Part shown: positions 27,784 through 38,015 of the stretch, piece after piece | How positions within the stretch are numbered: the first letter of the stretch is position 1 | Layout: every line of letters begins with the position of its first letter | NCBI GenBank assembly: GCA_027485915.1 | Contig: JAIXQA010000043.1 | Span: forward strand, 54,051-118,050 | Origin: Alphaproteobacteria bacterium | GTDB taxonomy: Bacteria; Pseudomonadota; Alphaproteobacteria; Caulobacterales; Aquidulcibacteraceae | Direction: 5' to 3' | DNA: 64,000 bases | Made by a program: the position numbers and the translations under genes | The notes under the pieces: generated by a model | Seen by the model: only the letters and a program-made list of their open reading frames with translations | Database searches by the model: none | What the model was told of the DNA's origin: nothing

Positions 27784-29034
27784 TTATGGACGTGCCGTAA
27801 CTTTAGTAAAAATTTCCAAAAGCCTAGATTGAATTGTGCTCGGGAGGAATTTCTCCCGAAGCTTTGGGGACGGCGCTCGCAACTGCCCTTCTACCGCCAA
27901 CCGGCACAATCTCCGAAACTCCATCGGCGTACTGGCCTCATAGACACCTTGCCCCAAGGCCTCCGAAACCATACTGCGATAGCCCTCCAAGCCGTTGGGA
28001 GTACTCAATACGGGCCGACCCGACGCTAACGCATCAGCCATTTTCAGATTAGCGCCAGCGCCAGTTGTTATTGGAACAATGATGGCTGAGGCGTTTACAT
28101 AAAGCAGTTCTAAGTCGATTTCAGGTAAGAATCCCAGAAACTCGCCCCTCGCCTCGTTGATGGAGCGGCGGGCCTCGAAGCGGCTATCCTTTTTGATGGC
28201 CTCACCGACGCTGCCCGCGATCTTGAGCCTTTCATGTGTGCGTAAAAATCCAAGTCCGTCGCCAAACATGTCATAAAAGCCTTCGACATTGGGCCAATAT
28301 GAACTTGCCGCGTAGGCGATGTAGGGGGCTTCAGGATTGACGCTCGCGGCTCTCTTACTTGTGGAGGGCTGAATATGAAAGTTCATCGCTGTCGTTGCAG
28401 GCAAATAAACCGTCTGCAAACCCTGCTCGTCCAACCGAGCTGCCTCCTCATCATTGATGCAAACAATTAAGTCTGCACTCCTTAGTGCATGGTTTTCGAT
28501 TTCCTCAGCCTGTTGGAATAGACCGATATCATAGACTCCAAGCCCATTTGGCATGTCCGCGAGATGATACTTCAGCTTTGTCTCTTCATTCTGGCTCGAC
28601 AGTATAATCTTAGGCTTTTCTGAACCAATATTGGCGACGCTGGCCAAAGCTCGTTCGACCAATGGGTACAAGAAAGGTTGCTCAAGCCAAATTATATCAG
28701 GGGAGAAGGATACGATCGTGTCAATGAACTGGTTGGCAAGCATAGACCTCTGCATGACAAACTTAGTAATAAGCACGTCACCAAATAGTGGGTCTTGAAA
28801 ATACGCATCATTAAACTCATCGTCGACGATGACGATATCGGAGGAGCCGCGTTGATCTGCAGGGAATTGGAAGTTTGCGTAAACACCCATTGTCCGCACG
28901 TGCAAACCCATTGCAAACATGCCATCCACAATGCCCTTAAGCCGCACTTGGCCGCCATGTGACGGGACCACACAAGGGTAAAGCGCAATAACAAGGACGC
29001 GTGGTGGTACCATTTTTGGGTTAACAAGGCTCAT
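27784..29034 (-). CDS. Glycosyltransferase, GT4-like
   Basis: The 416-residue GT-B protein starts with VLVIALYPCVVPSHGGQVR, which is the usual GT4 first strand and glycine-rich loop. The C-terminal half carries AASSYWPNVEGF, GFLPEIDLELLY and the donor-binding TTGAGANLKMADALASG followed by PVLSTPNGLEG. Its ATG overlaps the TGA of the upstream glycosyltransferase (ATGA), so the two are translated together. It likely acts at the cytoplasmic membrane face in polysaccharide assembly. Donor and linkage cannot be read from the sequence. Confidence 0.88.
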   Translation of the reverse strand: MSLVNPKMVPPRVLVIALYPCVVPSHGGQVRLKGIVDGMFAMGLHVRTMGVYANFQFPADQRGSSDIVIVDDEFNDAYFQDPLFGDVLITKFVMQRSMLANQFIDTIVSFSPDIIWLEQPFLYPLVERALASVANIGSEKPKIILSSQNEETKLKYHLADMPNGLGVYDIGLFQQAEEIENHALRSADLIVCINDEEAARLDEQGLQTVYLPATTAMNFHIQPSTSKRAASVNPEAPYIAYAASSYWPNVEGFYDMFGDGLGFLRTHERLKIAGSVGEAIKKDSRFEARRSINEARGEFLGFLPEIDLELLYVNASAIIVPITTGAGANLKMADALASGRPVLSTPNGLEGYRSMVSEALGQGVYEASTPMEFRRLCRLAVEGQLRAPSPKLREKFLPSTIQSRLLEIFTKVTARP

Positions 29035-30464
29035 TGGCCATCACTCGCTTTTTTGTTTGCCATCAGATCAAGTAAGCCCTGTGCGAAATTCTCAATTGGA
29101 AGCGGGGAGAATTCCTTGGCTTTCTCGCGAAGCGCTGCAAGAGCCTCGGGATTTGTTATGAGTTCCTCTATGGTTTGAAGCCAAGCGCTAAACTCAAGCG
29201 GATCCAAACGCGGCATCAGACCTTGAGCAGCTTCATTCAAAGCGGGGGCATCGCTGATGACTACGGGTGTGCCCCAATTCAAGCTTTCCGCAGCAGCAAG
29301 GCCCCAACCCTCTGTAAAAGAAGGAAACACTGTGAATTGGGCATTCTGATAAAGCCAAACCAATGAGGCATCTGGTAGGTTTGAAAGTACGACAACGTGA
29401 TTACGTAGGACTGGGTTTTGCTCGATTTGATTTTTAACAGCCTCAAACGCCCAACCCCATTTGCCGACTAAAACCAGCTTTGGAATTTGGTTGGCCGGAT
29501 ATGTCCGCAGTAACCGGTCCCAAATATTGATTAGCAACAGATGGTTCTTGCGAACTTCGATCGTGGAGCAATAAGCCACAAATTTCGATCGCGTCAGAGA
29601 AGCAATGGGCTTTGGTGATTTTGCACCGTCGCATTGCGAAAGGAAGTCAGGGAGGCCACAGGCCGCAATGGGCTTGTCGATTAGATTTGGCTTCAAGACG
29701 GCTTCTGTAAAGCGCGAAGCGGAATACTCCGAAATCGCATACAAAACATCCGCAACATGCGCTACTTCAACAAAGTGGCGGTGATATAAATGGCTGACGT
29801 TAGGCGCGAAATGGGGGAAATCAACCGGAATAGTATCATAGATGACATGCGCGATTTTCATTTCTGAATTTTTTTTCAGCTCGAATAAATAGGGATAATG
29901 CATATAATCCCAAGTAAACCCTGCGATCAGCAACCACGCGCCGTCACGGTTCTTTTTGTCGCGGAAAGGTTCGAACGATTGAATTTGACGATCAGCAATG
30001 GTGACATCACCCAATGTCGGCAAGGCCGAGCTATTGGGGCCAATCGCTTTGATGACAACCGAGGCAATTGCCGCCGCATTCTTAAAGGTGGCACCCCCCA
30101 CCGACGTTATAATTTTTGGTACACCCATCTCAGCCAGTCGAGTCTTGATGCGTGCATCAAAGAAATCGCTGGACATGCTGCGGACCTGATCATAGGTCAG
30201 CGTACGCATCAGTTCAATTTTAGTTGGTTTACTCGCTTCTGAGCTCATCCCATAGATATATTGTAGCATCGCGGCGATTTCATTTTGCGCGGCGCTGCGA
30301 TAACAAATCGCACTACTTTCAAATACAACAAAGCCAATCGGCCCTTTGTAGTTTTCCAAAACATACCGGATGATATAATGCTCTACTCGGACAATTCCGA
30401 CTGCAGTTATCTGGCCCCATTTTAGGCTCGTTGTAATGTCGATGAAGAGTGTCTGCTCTTTCAT
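29031..30464 (-). CDS. Glycosyltransferase, GT4 family (mannosyltransferase-like)
   Basis: The 477-residue protein has an N-terminal region starting LFIDITTSLKWGQITAVGIVR, a pattern seen in rhamnosyl/mannosyl transferases of O-antigen clusters (TGIGRV-type start), then a GT4 catalytic half with STIEVRKNHLLLIN, LVLVGKWGW, LSNLPDASLVWLYQNAQ and an intact EX7E motif in TEGWGLAAAESLNWG. The start is taken as ATG 30464 with a GGGGA about 10 bases upstream, instead of the frame's earlier start at 30506. It overlaps the next glycosyltransferase by 4 bases. It is the first gene of a three-glycosyltransferase run. Confidence 0.88.
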   Translation of the reverse strand: MKEQTLFIDITTSLKWGQITAVGIVRVEHYIIRYVLENYKGPIGFVVFESSAICYRSAAQNEIAAMLQYIYGMSSEASKPTKIELMRTLTYDQVRSMSSDFFDARIKTRLAEMGVPKIITSVGGATFKNAAAIASVVIKAIGPNSSALPTLGDVTIADRQIQSFEPFRDKKNRDGAWLLIAGFTWDYMHYPYLFELKKNSEMKIAHVIYDTIPVDFPHFAPNVSHLYHRHFVEVAHVADVLYAISEYSASRFTEAVLKPNLIDKPIAACGLPDFLSQCDGAKSPKPIASLTRSKFVAYCSTIEVRKNHLLLINIWDRLLRTYPANQIPKLVLVGKWGWAFEAVKNQIEQNPVLRNHVVVLSNLPDASLVWLYQNAQFTVFPSFTEGWGLAAAESLNWGTPVVISDAPALNEAAQGLMPRLDPLEFSAWLQTIEELITNPEALAALREKAKEFSPLPIENFAQGLLDLMANKKASDGQ

Positions 30465-30622
30465 AATTCTATTATCCCCTGCAGCGCTTGCGTGGGATAT
30501 CCCCAACGTGCGTCACTGACAACCGCCACCGCGGCCCAACCACAAACTTGAACAGATGGGTCCTAATCTCGTATCCACATTCCATTCACTGGCTCGGGCT
30601 CGACCGCCTATAAAAGGCCTTG

Positions 30623-31417
30623 TTAAAATTCAATTTTAACTTTGTCTGAAACCGGAGGAACCCCGTCGCCGTTCAGTTCGTAGGCATCGAAAATTTCATC
30701 GACTGGCCCACTGGCAACAATTTTCCCACCATGCATCCAGATCGCGTCTTTACAAAAACGCTTCAAATCAGCGCGAGAATGCGATGCAAACACCATGATA
30801 GAGGCATTCTCCGCAAGCTTCTCAATTCGTTCGCTCGCACGTTGCATAAAATGTGCATCGCCAGCACCTAGCACCTCGTCAATGATCAAAATGTCGCCTT
30901 CGAGAGCGGTTACCAGTCCAAAACTAAGCCGCACAGACATGCCACTGGAATAGGTGCGCACGGGCATATCAAAGAATTCATCAAGTTCCACGAATTCTTC
31001 GATCTCGTCGCTGACATTTGTCATTTTTGAGCGATCAAAGCCGAACAGGCTAAGGATCATCGCTACATTCTCTCGACCCGTCTTCTCCGGGTCAAGACCA
31101 GCTCCAAGGGTAAGGATGGAATTGATCTTACCACGGACAGACAATTGGCCGGCGCTTGGATGCAAAACGCCCGCCATTGTCTTGAGCATCGTGCTTTTGC
31201 CCGAGCCATTTCGGCCGATGACGCCCAGCCGGGCCTTTGGGCCAAGTTTGAGATTAATGCCTCGAAGCGCATGGACGATTCTGAGCCCGGAATTGTTTTT
31301 GCCAATCAGTCCAAAAGTCGCATTTCTTGCAACCTGTCCAAGGATGGACTGCTGTTTGCCCGACGTGATCACCGGATAGCGCAGGTGGACGGATGCCAGT
31401 TCTATGGAACTTCTCAT
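30623..31417 (-). CDS. wzt: Polysaccharide ABC exporter ATPase (Wzt/KpsT type)
   Basis: This 264-residue ATPase powers export of a lipid-linked polysaccharide across the inner membrane. Walker A GRNGSGKST, an LGAGLDPEKTGRENV segment typical of O-antigen and capsule exporters, signature YSSGMSVRL, Walker B ILIIDEVLGAGD and the switch FASHSR are all visible. It has the N-terminal extension before the ATPase core seen in O-antigen exporters but lacks the C-terminal carbohydrate-binding domain of long Wzt proteins, so chain-end recognition is not built in. It starts 4 bases after the permease stop. Confidence 0.93.
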   Translation of the reverse strand: MRSSIELASVHLRYPVITSGKQQSILGQVARNATFGLIGKNNSGLRIVHALRGINLKLGPKARLGVIGRNGSGKSTMLKTMAGVLHPSAGQLSVRGKINSILTLGAGLDPEKTGRENVAMILSLFGFDRSKMTNVSDEIEEFVELDEFFDMPVRTYSSGMSVRLSFGLVTALEGDILIIDEVLGAGDAHFMQRASERIEKLAENASIMVFASHSRADLKRFCKDAIWMHGGKIVASGPVDEIFDAYELNGDGVPPVSDKVKIEF

Positions 31418-31421
31418 GAGG

Positions 31422-32213
31422 TCATATCCAAAAGTTGATATCTCTACGACGGCTTATGAAAGTAAAGACACCAAGAGCCAGCGATAAAAGCGCAACAATT
31501 GATGCACCGATCCAGTTTTCTAAAGTCGGAGCTTCCCCCAACAATGGTGCGCGCGTTATCTGGAGGATGTGGAAGAGCGGGTTGATGTCTGCCATCCAAG
31601 ACGCACCTGAAATGTCCTCTTTGCGCCAGAAAATAGGTGTCAGGATAAACAGAGCACCAAGTACGGCGGAGGACAAGGGCGCGATGTCCCGATAGCGAGC
31701 TCCATACATGGATAATGCTAGGGACCAGCCTGTCATAGCAACATAGGTTATGGCGAGGCCCGGTACAAAGAGAAGCATGTTCATTGAAAACGGGACCGAA
31801 AAAGCTACTGCGGCAACAACGTAAACGCTAAGCAAGTGCGCCATTGTGAGCAATTGACCCAAAACAAATCGATGAACATGCAGAGATACCGGCAGCCGAT
31901 AGGTACTCACAAAAGTTGCGGCGCGTATCATAATGCTGCAAGCGTCTGTGATGGAAGTAGAGATTGTTGCCCAAACAGCCATACCGGCCGCAACATAGAG
32001 AACTTGTTGACTAATCTCTTTGCCCGTCAAGGAGGACGACCAAAAGGCCAGAGCAGCGACAAACATCGCTTGTGCCAACACCATCCAAAATGGCCCCAAG
32101 ACAGTCCGCGCGTAACGAGATTTAAGATCGTCGCTTGCCAGCAAAGCCCATCCACGCACATTTTTTGCGCCGAGGACCAAGTCTGCCCAAGCTTGTTTTT
32201 CAACCAACTTCAT
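31422..32213 (-). CDS. wzm: Polysaccharide ABC exporter permease (Wzm/KpsM type)
   Basis: The 263-residue ABC-2 permease has six hydrophobic helices. The amphipathic RYARTVLGPFWMVLAQ before the first helix and the re-entrant ITRAPLLGEAPTLENW loop before the last are typical of Wzm. I use the ATG at 32213 (MKLVEKQAW), because the earlier in-frame start at 32291 adds a leader without homologous features. With Wzt it forms the exporter for the polysaccharide built by the neighbouring glycosyltransferases. Its presence means polymerisation by an ABC-dependent route, and no Wzx/Wzy is visible in the window. Confidence 0.92.
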   Translation of the reverse strand: MKLVEKQAWADLVLGAKNVRGWALLASDDLKSRYARTVLGPFWMVLAQAMFVAALAFWSSSLTGKEISQQVLYVAAGMAVWATISTSITDACSIMIRAATFVSTYRLPVSLHVHRFVLGQLLTMAHLLSVYVVAAVAFSVPFSMNMLLFVPGLAITYVAMTGWSLALSMYGARYRDIAPLSSAVLGALFILTPIFWRKEDISGASWMADINPLFHILQITRAPLLGEAPTLENWIGASIVALLSLALGVFTFISRRRDINFWI

Positions 32214-32531
32214 TCGATTCTGTTCCAGTTTGGCTTGTCGCAAACCGCTAGACACCCTCAAGTTTGCGAGTCTGCAGTCAAACGACCACACTTGAAGTTG
32301 CCTAATTGCTAGACCATCTCTGTTGCGGTCTATAGCCGGTGTCGAAGAAGGTCAGCAAGCCAATATATCAGGTCGTCCAAGGCACCCAATGACGCAACGT
32401 TCACGCAGCGGCGATCGGTTACGTAGAGCGCTTGGGCGGTTAGATAACTGCAAAAAAGTTGCGACTTGTTCGAAAATCAAAGTTTAAAGGAACCGTACTT
32501 TATAAACTCACGTTGCACCCCAAGGCCCCCT

Positions 32532-33089
32532 ATGCAAATCACCCCTACGGCCATTCCGGAAGTCCTGATCATCACGCCTGTCAAACATGGCGATCACAGA
32601 GGTTTCTTTTCTGAGACGTTCAAGAATCATGTCTTGATCGATCATGGAATCGACCTGCCATGGAACCAGGACAATCATTCGTTTTCGACGTCGCGCGGGG
32701 TCGTGCGCGGGCTACATTTCCAAAGAGCGCCGCAAGCCCAAGCAAAATTGTTACGGGTGACGCGTGGCGCGATTCTGGATGTGGTGGTGGACATTCGCGT
32801 GGGTTCACCTACCTATGGCAAGCACGTTGCGGTGGAGCTTTCAGCAGATAATTGGCAGCAGCTGTTGGTGCCTGTCGGCTTCGCACACGGATTTTGTACA
32901 CTCACGCATGAAACTGAAGTGATGTATAAAGTCACGGGACGCTATGCGCCGGACTGTGAAGGCGGACTACTCTGGCATGACCCCGACTTGGGTATCGACT
33001 GGCCCATAACAAAGGATCAAGCCATAACATCCGACCGCGATCATGATTGGCCGACCTTAGCCGCCTTAGTATCACCCTTTAGCTATTAG
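32532..33089 (+). CDS. rfbC: dTDP-4-dehydrorhamnose 3,5-epimerase
   Basis: RfbC epimerises dTDP-4-keto-6-deoxyglucose at C3 and C5, the third step to dTDP-L-rhamnose. The 185-residue cupin has the family start, HGDHRGFFSETF, the catalytic His62 in VVRGLHFQ, the catalytic Tyr132 in EVMYKVTGRY and GFAHGFCTL. The start is ATG 32532; the frame is open further up, but that leader is not RfbC. It stands apart from rfbB, rfbA and rfbD, which are 19-22 kb downstream, so the pathway genes are split within one cluster. Confidence 0.95.
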   Translation: MQITPTAIPEVLIITPVKHGDHRGFFSETFKNHVLIDHGIDLPWNQDNHSFSTSRGVVRGLHFQRAPQAQAKLLRVTRGAILDVVVDIRVGSPTYGKHVAVELSADNWQQLLVPVGFAHGFCTLTHETEVMYKVTGRYAPDCEGGLLWHDPDLGIDWPITKDQAITSDRDHDWPTLAALVSPFSY

Positions 33090-33154
33090 AATGCGCCACA
33101 GGGGACTAGCTCACCCAACTGAAGAGCTTGGGGTTCGCGTGCATGGGAAACTTC

Positions 33155-33571
33155 CTATGAAGAAACGCCATATTTTGCTCGCAGCGCAGCTAATTCGTCG
33201 ATAAGAAGCTTAGAATCCGCATAGGCGGTCTCCAAATAGCCCTGCTTCCGGCCCAATTCCGCCCATGCCGCTTCAAGCGATGCCTGTAGCGCTTTGACCT
33301 GTGAATCTTGTCCCACAACGTTTAACTGGTTTCGTAGGTCCGCGTTTTCTTTCAGGGCATCTGCAAGATAGCCTTGTTTGCGCTCCAATTCCGCCCACGC
33401 AGCTTGAAGCGAGTTCTTCAGCTCTTTTGACTGACTAACGGTAAGCACACTGCCGTCGACGCGTTCGTCCAAAATCTTCAAACAAAGTTTTCGTAACCGG
33501 GCAATTTCTTCACCCATTGCAATAACTTGGTCATCCAATTTCGGATCGCGACCACCAAAGTCTTTGGTCAT
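33155..33571 (-). CDS. Small coiled-coil protein with AWAELERKQ repeats
   Basis: The 138-residue protein is almost entirely helical and charged, with no signal or membrane segment. It contains two copies of a motif, SLQAAWAELERKQGYLADA around residues 54-72 and SLEAAWAELGRKQGYLETA around 98-116, spaced 44 residues apart, each with a central Trp (59 and 103). An N-terminal EEIARLRKLCL segment is shared with the protein at 33762-34421. The same Trp repeat occurs in the protein at 43750-44265. I do not recognise the family; a scaffolding or oligomerising role in polysaccharide assembly is inferred only from context. Confidence 0.7.
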   Translation of the reverse strand: MTKDFGGRDPKLDDQVIAMGEEIARLRKLCLKILDERVDGSVLTVSQSKELKNSLQAAWAELERKQGYLADALKENADLRNQLNVVGQDSQVKALQASLEAAWAELGRKQGYLETAYADSKLLIDELAALRAKYGVSS

Positions 33572-33761
33572 TTTAGCTTTCCCTTTGGGGCTAACTACGT
33601 AGTTATGCGGAGGGCTGCTACTGATAGCGAGGTGCTTTTGTCAATGCCTTCTCGTACGATCTTTGGTTAACCATCATGACTGGAACAGTGCAGGCTCTCC
33701 GCCTGCCAGAAGCAGAATAGCAACTGGTTGGTCCAGCAATTTTGTAACCTTGTGATTTAAG

Positions 33762-34421
33762 TCATTCCGGCGCGGGCGTATATCCGTGGCGCGCAATCAC
33801 ACCCAATGCAATTGCGAGGCGACTGTTAGCGGTAGCAAGTTGCTGGCGAAGAGATAAAAGTTCTGGCAAGTCATTAGGTACGCTCGTGCTCGACAGAGCA
33901 TCTGGGGGCCCCATTTCGCCAGTGCGAACCACTCCATCGCTGTGTGCCCCCCCTCCCGCCTCAATGGCGTCAAGCCGTGCTTGGAGGCTTTTGGCCTGGC
34001 TTACGGCACTTTGCAGATGTGCTTGCTTTAGCTCGAGTTCAGCCCAAGCTTCCTGCAGAGATGCCTTCAACTCCTCGACTTGGGATTGCAGTCGAGACAT
34101 GCGATCGACAGAGATTGGCATTGCTTGTACTGGCCGCACTCCCAAATTGGCATTGCGATGACGGACCTCTTGGTTGCGCAGCGCAAGAATGATGTCGTGT
34201 AAACGCGCGATTTCAACCTCATGTGCGGTCAGAGCCGCAAGAAACGGATCGTCCTGTGTGCTGATCTCAACCTGCGGGCTAGCCGTCATGGCGGCGCTTG
34301 AAGTCAGGGTGGCTGTGAGATCAGGTGATATCTTTAGTGCCCCGGGTTCTTTCGGCTTTTTCGTCTTGCGGACAGGCTTTGCCAGAGTAACCTTTGGCTT
34401 TCGGGGAGATTTTTCAGTCAT
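33762..34421 (-). CDS. Coiled-coil protein with AWAELELKQ motif
   Basis: The 219-residue protein has a Lys/Pro-rich basic N-terminus (about residues 1-30), a Ser/Thr-rich linker, then helices. It carries VEIARLHDIIL near residue 70 and one Trp motif SLQEAWAELELKQAHLQSA (121-139, Trp126), both shared with the small protein at 33155-33571. The tail ends LRQQLATANSRLAIALGVIARHGY. It starts 6 bases after the stop of the 825-residue glycosyltransferase, so they are co-transcribed and may work together. The family is unknown to me. Confidence 0.7.
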   Translation of the reverse strand: MTEKSPRKPKVTLAKPVRKTKKPKEPGALKISPDLTATLTSSAAMTASPQVEISTQDDPFLAALTAHEVEIARLHDIILALRNQEVRHRNANLGVRPVQAMPISVDRMSRLQSQVEELKASLQEAWAELELKQAHLQSAVSQAKSLQARLDAIEAGGGAHSDGVVRTGEMGPPDALSSTSVPNDLPELLSLRQQLATANSRLAIALGVIARHGYTPAPE

Positions 34422-34427
34422 CTTATG

Positions 34428-36905
34428 CTATCCATTGTCCAAAAGCCCATTGGAATCTCGTGCTTTTTCAACTTGGGAAATCATCGCAGCAGGATGGTCA
34501 GATTTCGAAAAGATCGACTCAATTCTGCGGGCTATGGCGGCACTGGCTGCCCCTGCCCCAAACCGAGTGATCAGATTTGAACGTGCCAAGCGGGCCTTTA
34601 ATCGAGCGGTCTCAGGATCACGGTAAATACACGCTAACTGCCATGCAGCGTGGTCCAAATCCGGTTCTGCCCACCGATGGCCATCAACATAAGGGTAAGC
34701 ACCTTCTGGAGTGGGCACCAATTTGAAACTTACTGGATAGCCGGTTTGTTGATTGATGAGATCAACACTGCCTGACCAATCCGTGCAGACCACTGGCACA
34801 TTCTGTCCCATCGCATCCGCTATCAAAAGACCCAATCCTTCACCACGATGCAAACTCAATACGGCGTTAGCACAAGCAACAAGCGCTAAGAAATCACCAT
34901 GAGTCATCGCCGTATCTATCAGCGTCACGCGTTGATCTCCCAACAATTCTTCGCGCCATGACGCGTAGTCGGGCGGTGCATATTGGCCATTTAGAGTTTT
35001 GAGGATGAAACGCGCTTTTATTTCGCTGGATACGGGGAAAGCGCGCTTGAAGGCTTCATAAGCCCCTTTTGGATTCTTGCGCTCGAGTTGGGATAAAAAG
35101 TCGAATGCAAAGAATACTACAAACTCATGATCGCCAATTCCGAAGCTTTTGCGATCGCGTATAGATCTCATTTCGGGGGTTAGGTCAGGTGGCATATAGA
35201 TGATCGGCTTATCGCGAAACTGACGATACAACACGGCTTGAATATGTCGTGTTGTTGCCCACAACTCATCAAACTGTTCCAAGGGTTCTGCAAACTGAGC
35301 TGGAAATTTATCCAACTCCCAAAATGGCACCGCAACCTTATAGGCGTCGCACCACCGCTCTGCACCAATATTCTCTAGAACAGGCGCGATTTGATCTGCA
35401 TTGATATTGAATATCTGCAAACGTCCGGAAACTTCCTTGCTTTCCAGCCCTTCATAGCGCGTATGTGAGCGCTCGCCACCAACTCGCAGTCCAATGTCCC
35501 GTGCTTCTAGCGCATAAGGCAAACCCGACAACGTGCGCAGCATCGCTCGCGCGATTTGCCCAACCCCGGAAGTCGTTTTCAGATAACCAACAAGAGATAC
35601 ATCACTCCGCCCACTCGATGGCTCTGGGGGACTTGCAATACTTGGTCTCTCACTGAGGCGCGCGATCGTTGGAGCCAACAAGCGATCGTCAAGTTGCCAC
35701 TCGTCACCGACGCAATCGACGTACCAGTTCGCCAAAGCTTTCGCGCCAGCTTCATGGCTCACATCATACATGTATTGAAGCCAATTGAGACCCTTGCGTA
35801 AATAGAGCGCGTGAGCAGGGACAATTGGAGTGGCATGTTCGAAGTTTGCCGCAATTTGGGGACTCATTTGTGATGGGTTTTGAATAGCAGCTTCAAATGT
35901 TTCAAACGGGCTGCCTTCCCAACCTGAGTATTCTTCGCGGAACATCTTTCGAATTGAAGGGTGAATACGAGTCCCAGATTTAAAGTGGCCCCAGGCATAG
36001 GTTGCGGCCGGAACCAAGCCATATCCATTCAATATGAGCTTATCGGCATAGCTACGCATCGCTTCGGCAAGTGCTGGACTTATGGTCCGCCCTTGGAACA
36101 TCGGCGTATGCTTAGACAACCGATTAAGGTTCTGTGGCGCAAAGCCACTAAAATGGAAAAAGATTAGCGGGATTGCGTCAACGGTCCATATCGATCCATT
36201 AAACTGGAGGTCGCGCTGGGCCAAATTCCAATAAGCTACATTCAAGCTGGCATCACGCAGAATTGCGACTTTTTCAACAAACCCCGGCACCAAATCCATG
36301 AATTTTTGATCGACGAATAACCCCCTGCCAACCTCGTTAACACATTGAAATTCTAGGCGACGGGCCCACCAGCGCAATGTTGTAATCGCTTCCCTCGATC
36401 TACCCCAAGCACAAAACCCAAGGTTATAGGTACCGGCCTGCAGAAATTGCAGATCACTTGGCATCACTTCACCCTCGGCGGGATTGCAAACATGTGGTGT
36501 CAACACAACCGATGCACCGGCATCAAGCGCCTTGGTCACAGGTGCTAACGGGGCAAAAACTTCAATGTCAGGATCGAGATAAATCACACTATGATAGCCG
36601 TGCTTTTCCAGCAGCGACAAAATAGCAAAGGGTTTGATTGCGGTGTTAAACTCCATAATATCATAACGAAACGCGAATTGCTGAAAGTCGGGAATTCCTA
36701 AATCTTCTACCGGAATAATTGTCGCATTGTCTGGGTATAAATGATGAGGTGCGTTCATTTGGTCTGCGAGAACCAAATAGCGGTCCACATTGGGCTCAAA
36801 TTGCTCTAAGGAATTGAGCAGGGTTTTTGCAAATGCCAGATAGTTGTTTGAGCAAATGGTGAAAACGGCACGTTTCCCTGACTGATTTTCAACCGATTTG
36901 CGCAA
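34428..36905 (-). CDS. Two-domain glycosyltransferase (GT-A plus GT-B halves)
   Basis: This 825-residue protein joins two transferase-like domains. Residues about 12-300 look like a GT-A nucleotide-sugar domain: [19 protein letters not shown] at the start, an acidic YLDPDIEVF (Asp111-x-Asp113) for the metal and YNLGFCAWG. Residues about 430-800 have a GT4-type domain beginning [18 protein letters not shown], with [19 protein letters not shown] and [17 protein letters not shown]; the second Glu of EX7E is Asp. Such fusions usually add two successive sugars. It heads an operon with the coiled-coil gene 6 bases downstream. Linkages are not predictable. Confidence 0.85.
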   Translation of the reverse strand: MRKSVENQSGKRAVFTICSNNYLAFAKTLLNSLEQFEPNVDRYLVLADQMNAPHHLYPDNATIIPVEDLGIPDFQQFAFRYDIMEFNTAIKPFAILSLLEKHGYHSVIYLDPDIEVFAPLAPVTKALDAGASVVLTPHVCNPAEGEVMPSDLQFLQAGTYNLGFCAWGRSREAITTLRWWARRLEFQCVNEVGRGLFVDQKFMDLVPGFVEKVAILRDASLNVAYWNLAQRDLQFNGSIWTVDAIPLIFFHFSGFAPQNLNRLSKHTPMFQGRTISPALAEAMRSYADKLILNGYGLVPAATYAWGHFKSGTRIHPSIRKMFREEYSGWEGSPFETFEAAIQNPSQMSPQIAANFEHATPIVPAHALYLRKGLNWLQYMYDVSHEAGAKALANWYVDCVGDEWQLDDRLLAPTIARLSERPSIASPPEPSSGRSDVSLVGYLKTTSGVGQIARAMLRTLSGLPYALEARDIGLRVGGERSHTRYEGLESKEVSGRLQIFNINADQIAPVLENIGAERWCDAYKVAVPFWELDKFPAQFAEPLEQFDELWATTRHIQAVLYRQFRDKPIIYMPPDLTPEMRSIRDRKSFGIGDHEFVVFFAFDFLSQLERKNPKGAYEAFKRAFPVSSEIKARFILKTLNGQYAPPDYASWREELLGDQRVTLIDTAMTHGDFLALVACANAVLSLHRGEGLGLLIADAMGQNVPVVCTDWSGSVDLINQQTGYPVSFKLVPTPEGAYPYVDGHRWAEPDLDHAAWQLACIYRDPETARLKARLARSNLITRFGAGAASAAIARRIESIFSKSDHPAAMISQVEKARDSNGLLDNG

Positions 36906-37031
36906 GTTTTCTTACCTCTTAAGTCGCCCAAATCTGTAGCAGAGGTACCCGGCTCTTTCCAGTCAGGGGGCTGGTCAATAGACGGCGGCACGCTTTGGTT
37001 CGAGATTGCCGGTCACCCACTGCATGTTGGT

Positions 37032-38015
37032 GTGATGCAATCTATAGCGACACCGGCTACACTCTGTCACACTTGCGCGAACCCTAGCCCAGCAGTCAGA
37101 ATTGTTATCACAGTGCGCCCAACCTCATATCTTGATCGACTAGAGGATGAAGCAATCCACGTATTTCGTGAAGTGGTTGCCGAATGTAAGCAACCTGTCT
37201 TGCTTTATTCAATTGGCAAGGACTCGGGCGTCTTGCTTCACTTGGCGCGCAAAGCCTTTTTCCCTGGCCCCCTGCCCTTTCCGCTACTCCATGTCGATAC
37301 AACATGGAAATTTCAAGACATGTACAGAATGCGCGAGCAAGTCGCTGCGTCAAAAGACTTGGAACTCATCGTTTACAAAAATCCTGAAGGTATTGCCAAT
37401 GGGATAAACCCATTCACACATGGGGCAAGCCATCATACGCGGGTTTGGAAAACCGAGGGACTGAAGCAGGCTTTAGACCTCTATGGCTTCGATGCAGCCT
37501 TTGGCGGCGCGAGACGTGACGAAGAAGCCAGTCGGGCAAAAGAGAGGGTCTGTTCATTTCGGTCCCGTTCGCATGTTTGGGATCCACGCAATCAGCGACC
37601 AGAGCCGTGGCATATCTTCAACCTAAAGAAGAAGCCAAATGAAAGCGTACGCGTCTTTCCAATTTCTAATTGGACCGAATTGGATGTGTGGCTCTATACA
37701 AGGCGAGAAAAGATTGAAGTGATGCCGCTGTATTTTGCGGCCCCACGGCCGGTTGTGATGCGAAATGGACAAATCATCATGGTAGATGATGATCGGCTTC
37801 CCTTGAACTCCGGCGAGGTCATTGAGACCCGAAACGTGCGATTTCGAACCTTAGGCTGCTATCCATTGACGGCTGGCGTTGAAAGCGACGCAACCGACAT
37901 CGACGCCATCATTGCGGAAATGATGGAAGCAACAGTCTCGGAGAGACAAGGGCGCCTCATTGATTTCGATGAACCATCTAGTATGGAGAAGAAGAAGCAA
38001 GAGGGCTATTTCTAA
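37032..38015 (+). CDS. cysD: Sulfate adenylyltransferase subunit 2
   Basis: CysD is the ATP pyrophosphatase subunit that makes adenylyl sulfate (APS) from sulfate and ATP, with CysN. The family features are complete: [21 protein letters not shown] (PP-loop), [43 protein letters not shown] and the C-terminal [12 protein letters not shown] and KKKQEGYF. The start is uncertain: ATG 37032 gives 327 residues, but GTG 37113 would match the family N-terminus better. Its TAA overlaps the ATG of cysNC by one base (TAATG). No reductase genes (cysH, cysIJ) are nearby, so the APS made here probably serves sulfation more than cysteine synthesis. Confidence 0.95.
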   Translation: MMQSIATPATLCHTCANPSPAVRIVITVRPTSYLDRLEDEAIHVFREVVAECKQPVLLYSIGKDSGVLLHLARKAFFPGPLPFPLLHVDTTWKFQDMYRMREQVAASKDLELIVYKNPEGIANGINPFTHGASHHTRVWKTEGLKQALDLYGFDAAFGGARRDEEASRAKERVCSFRSRSHVWDPRNQRPEPWHIFNLKKKPNESVRVFPISNWTELDVWLYTRREKIEVMPLYFAAPRPVVMRNGQIIMVDDDRLPLNSGEVIETRNVRFRTLGCYPLTAGVESDATDIDAIIAEMMEATVSERQGRLIDFDEPSSMEKKKQEGYF

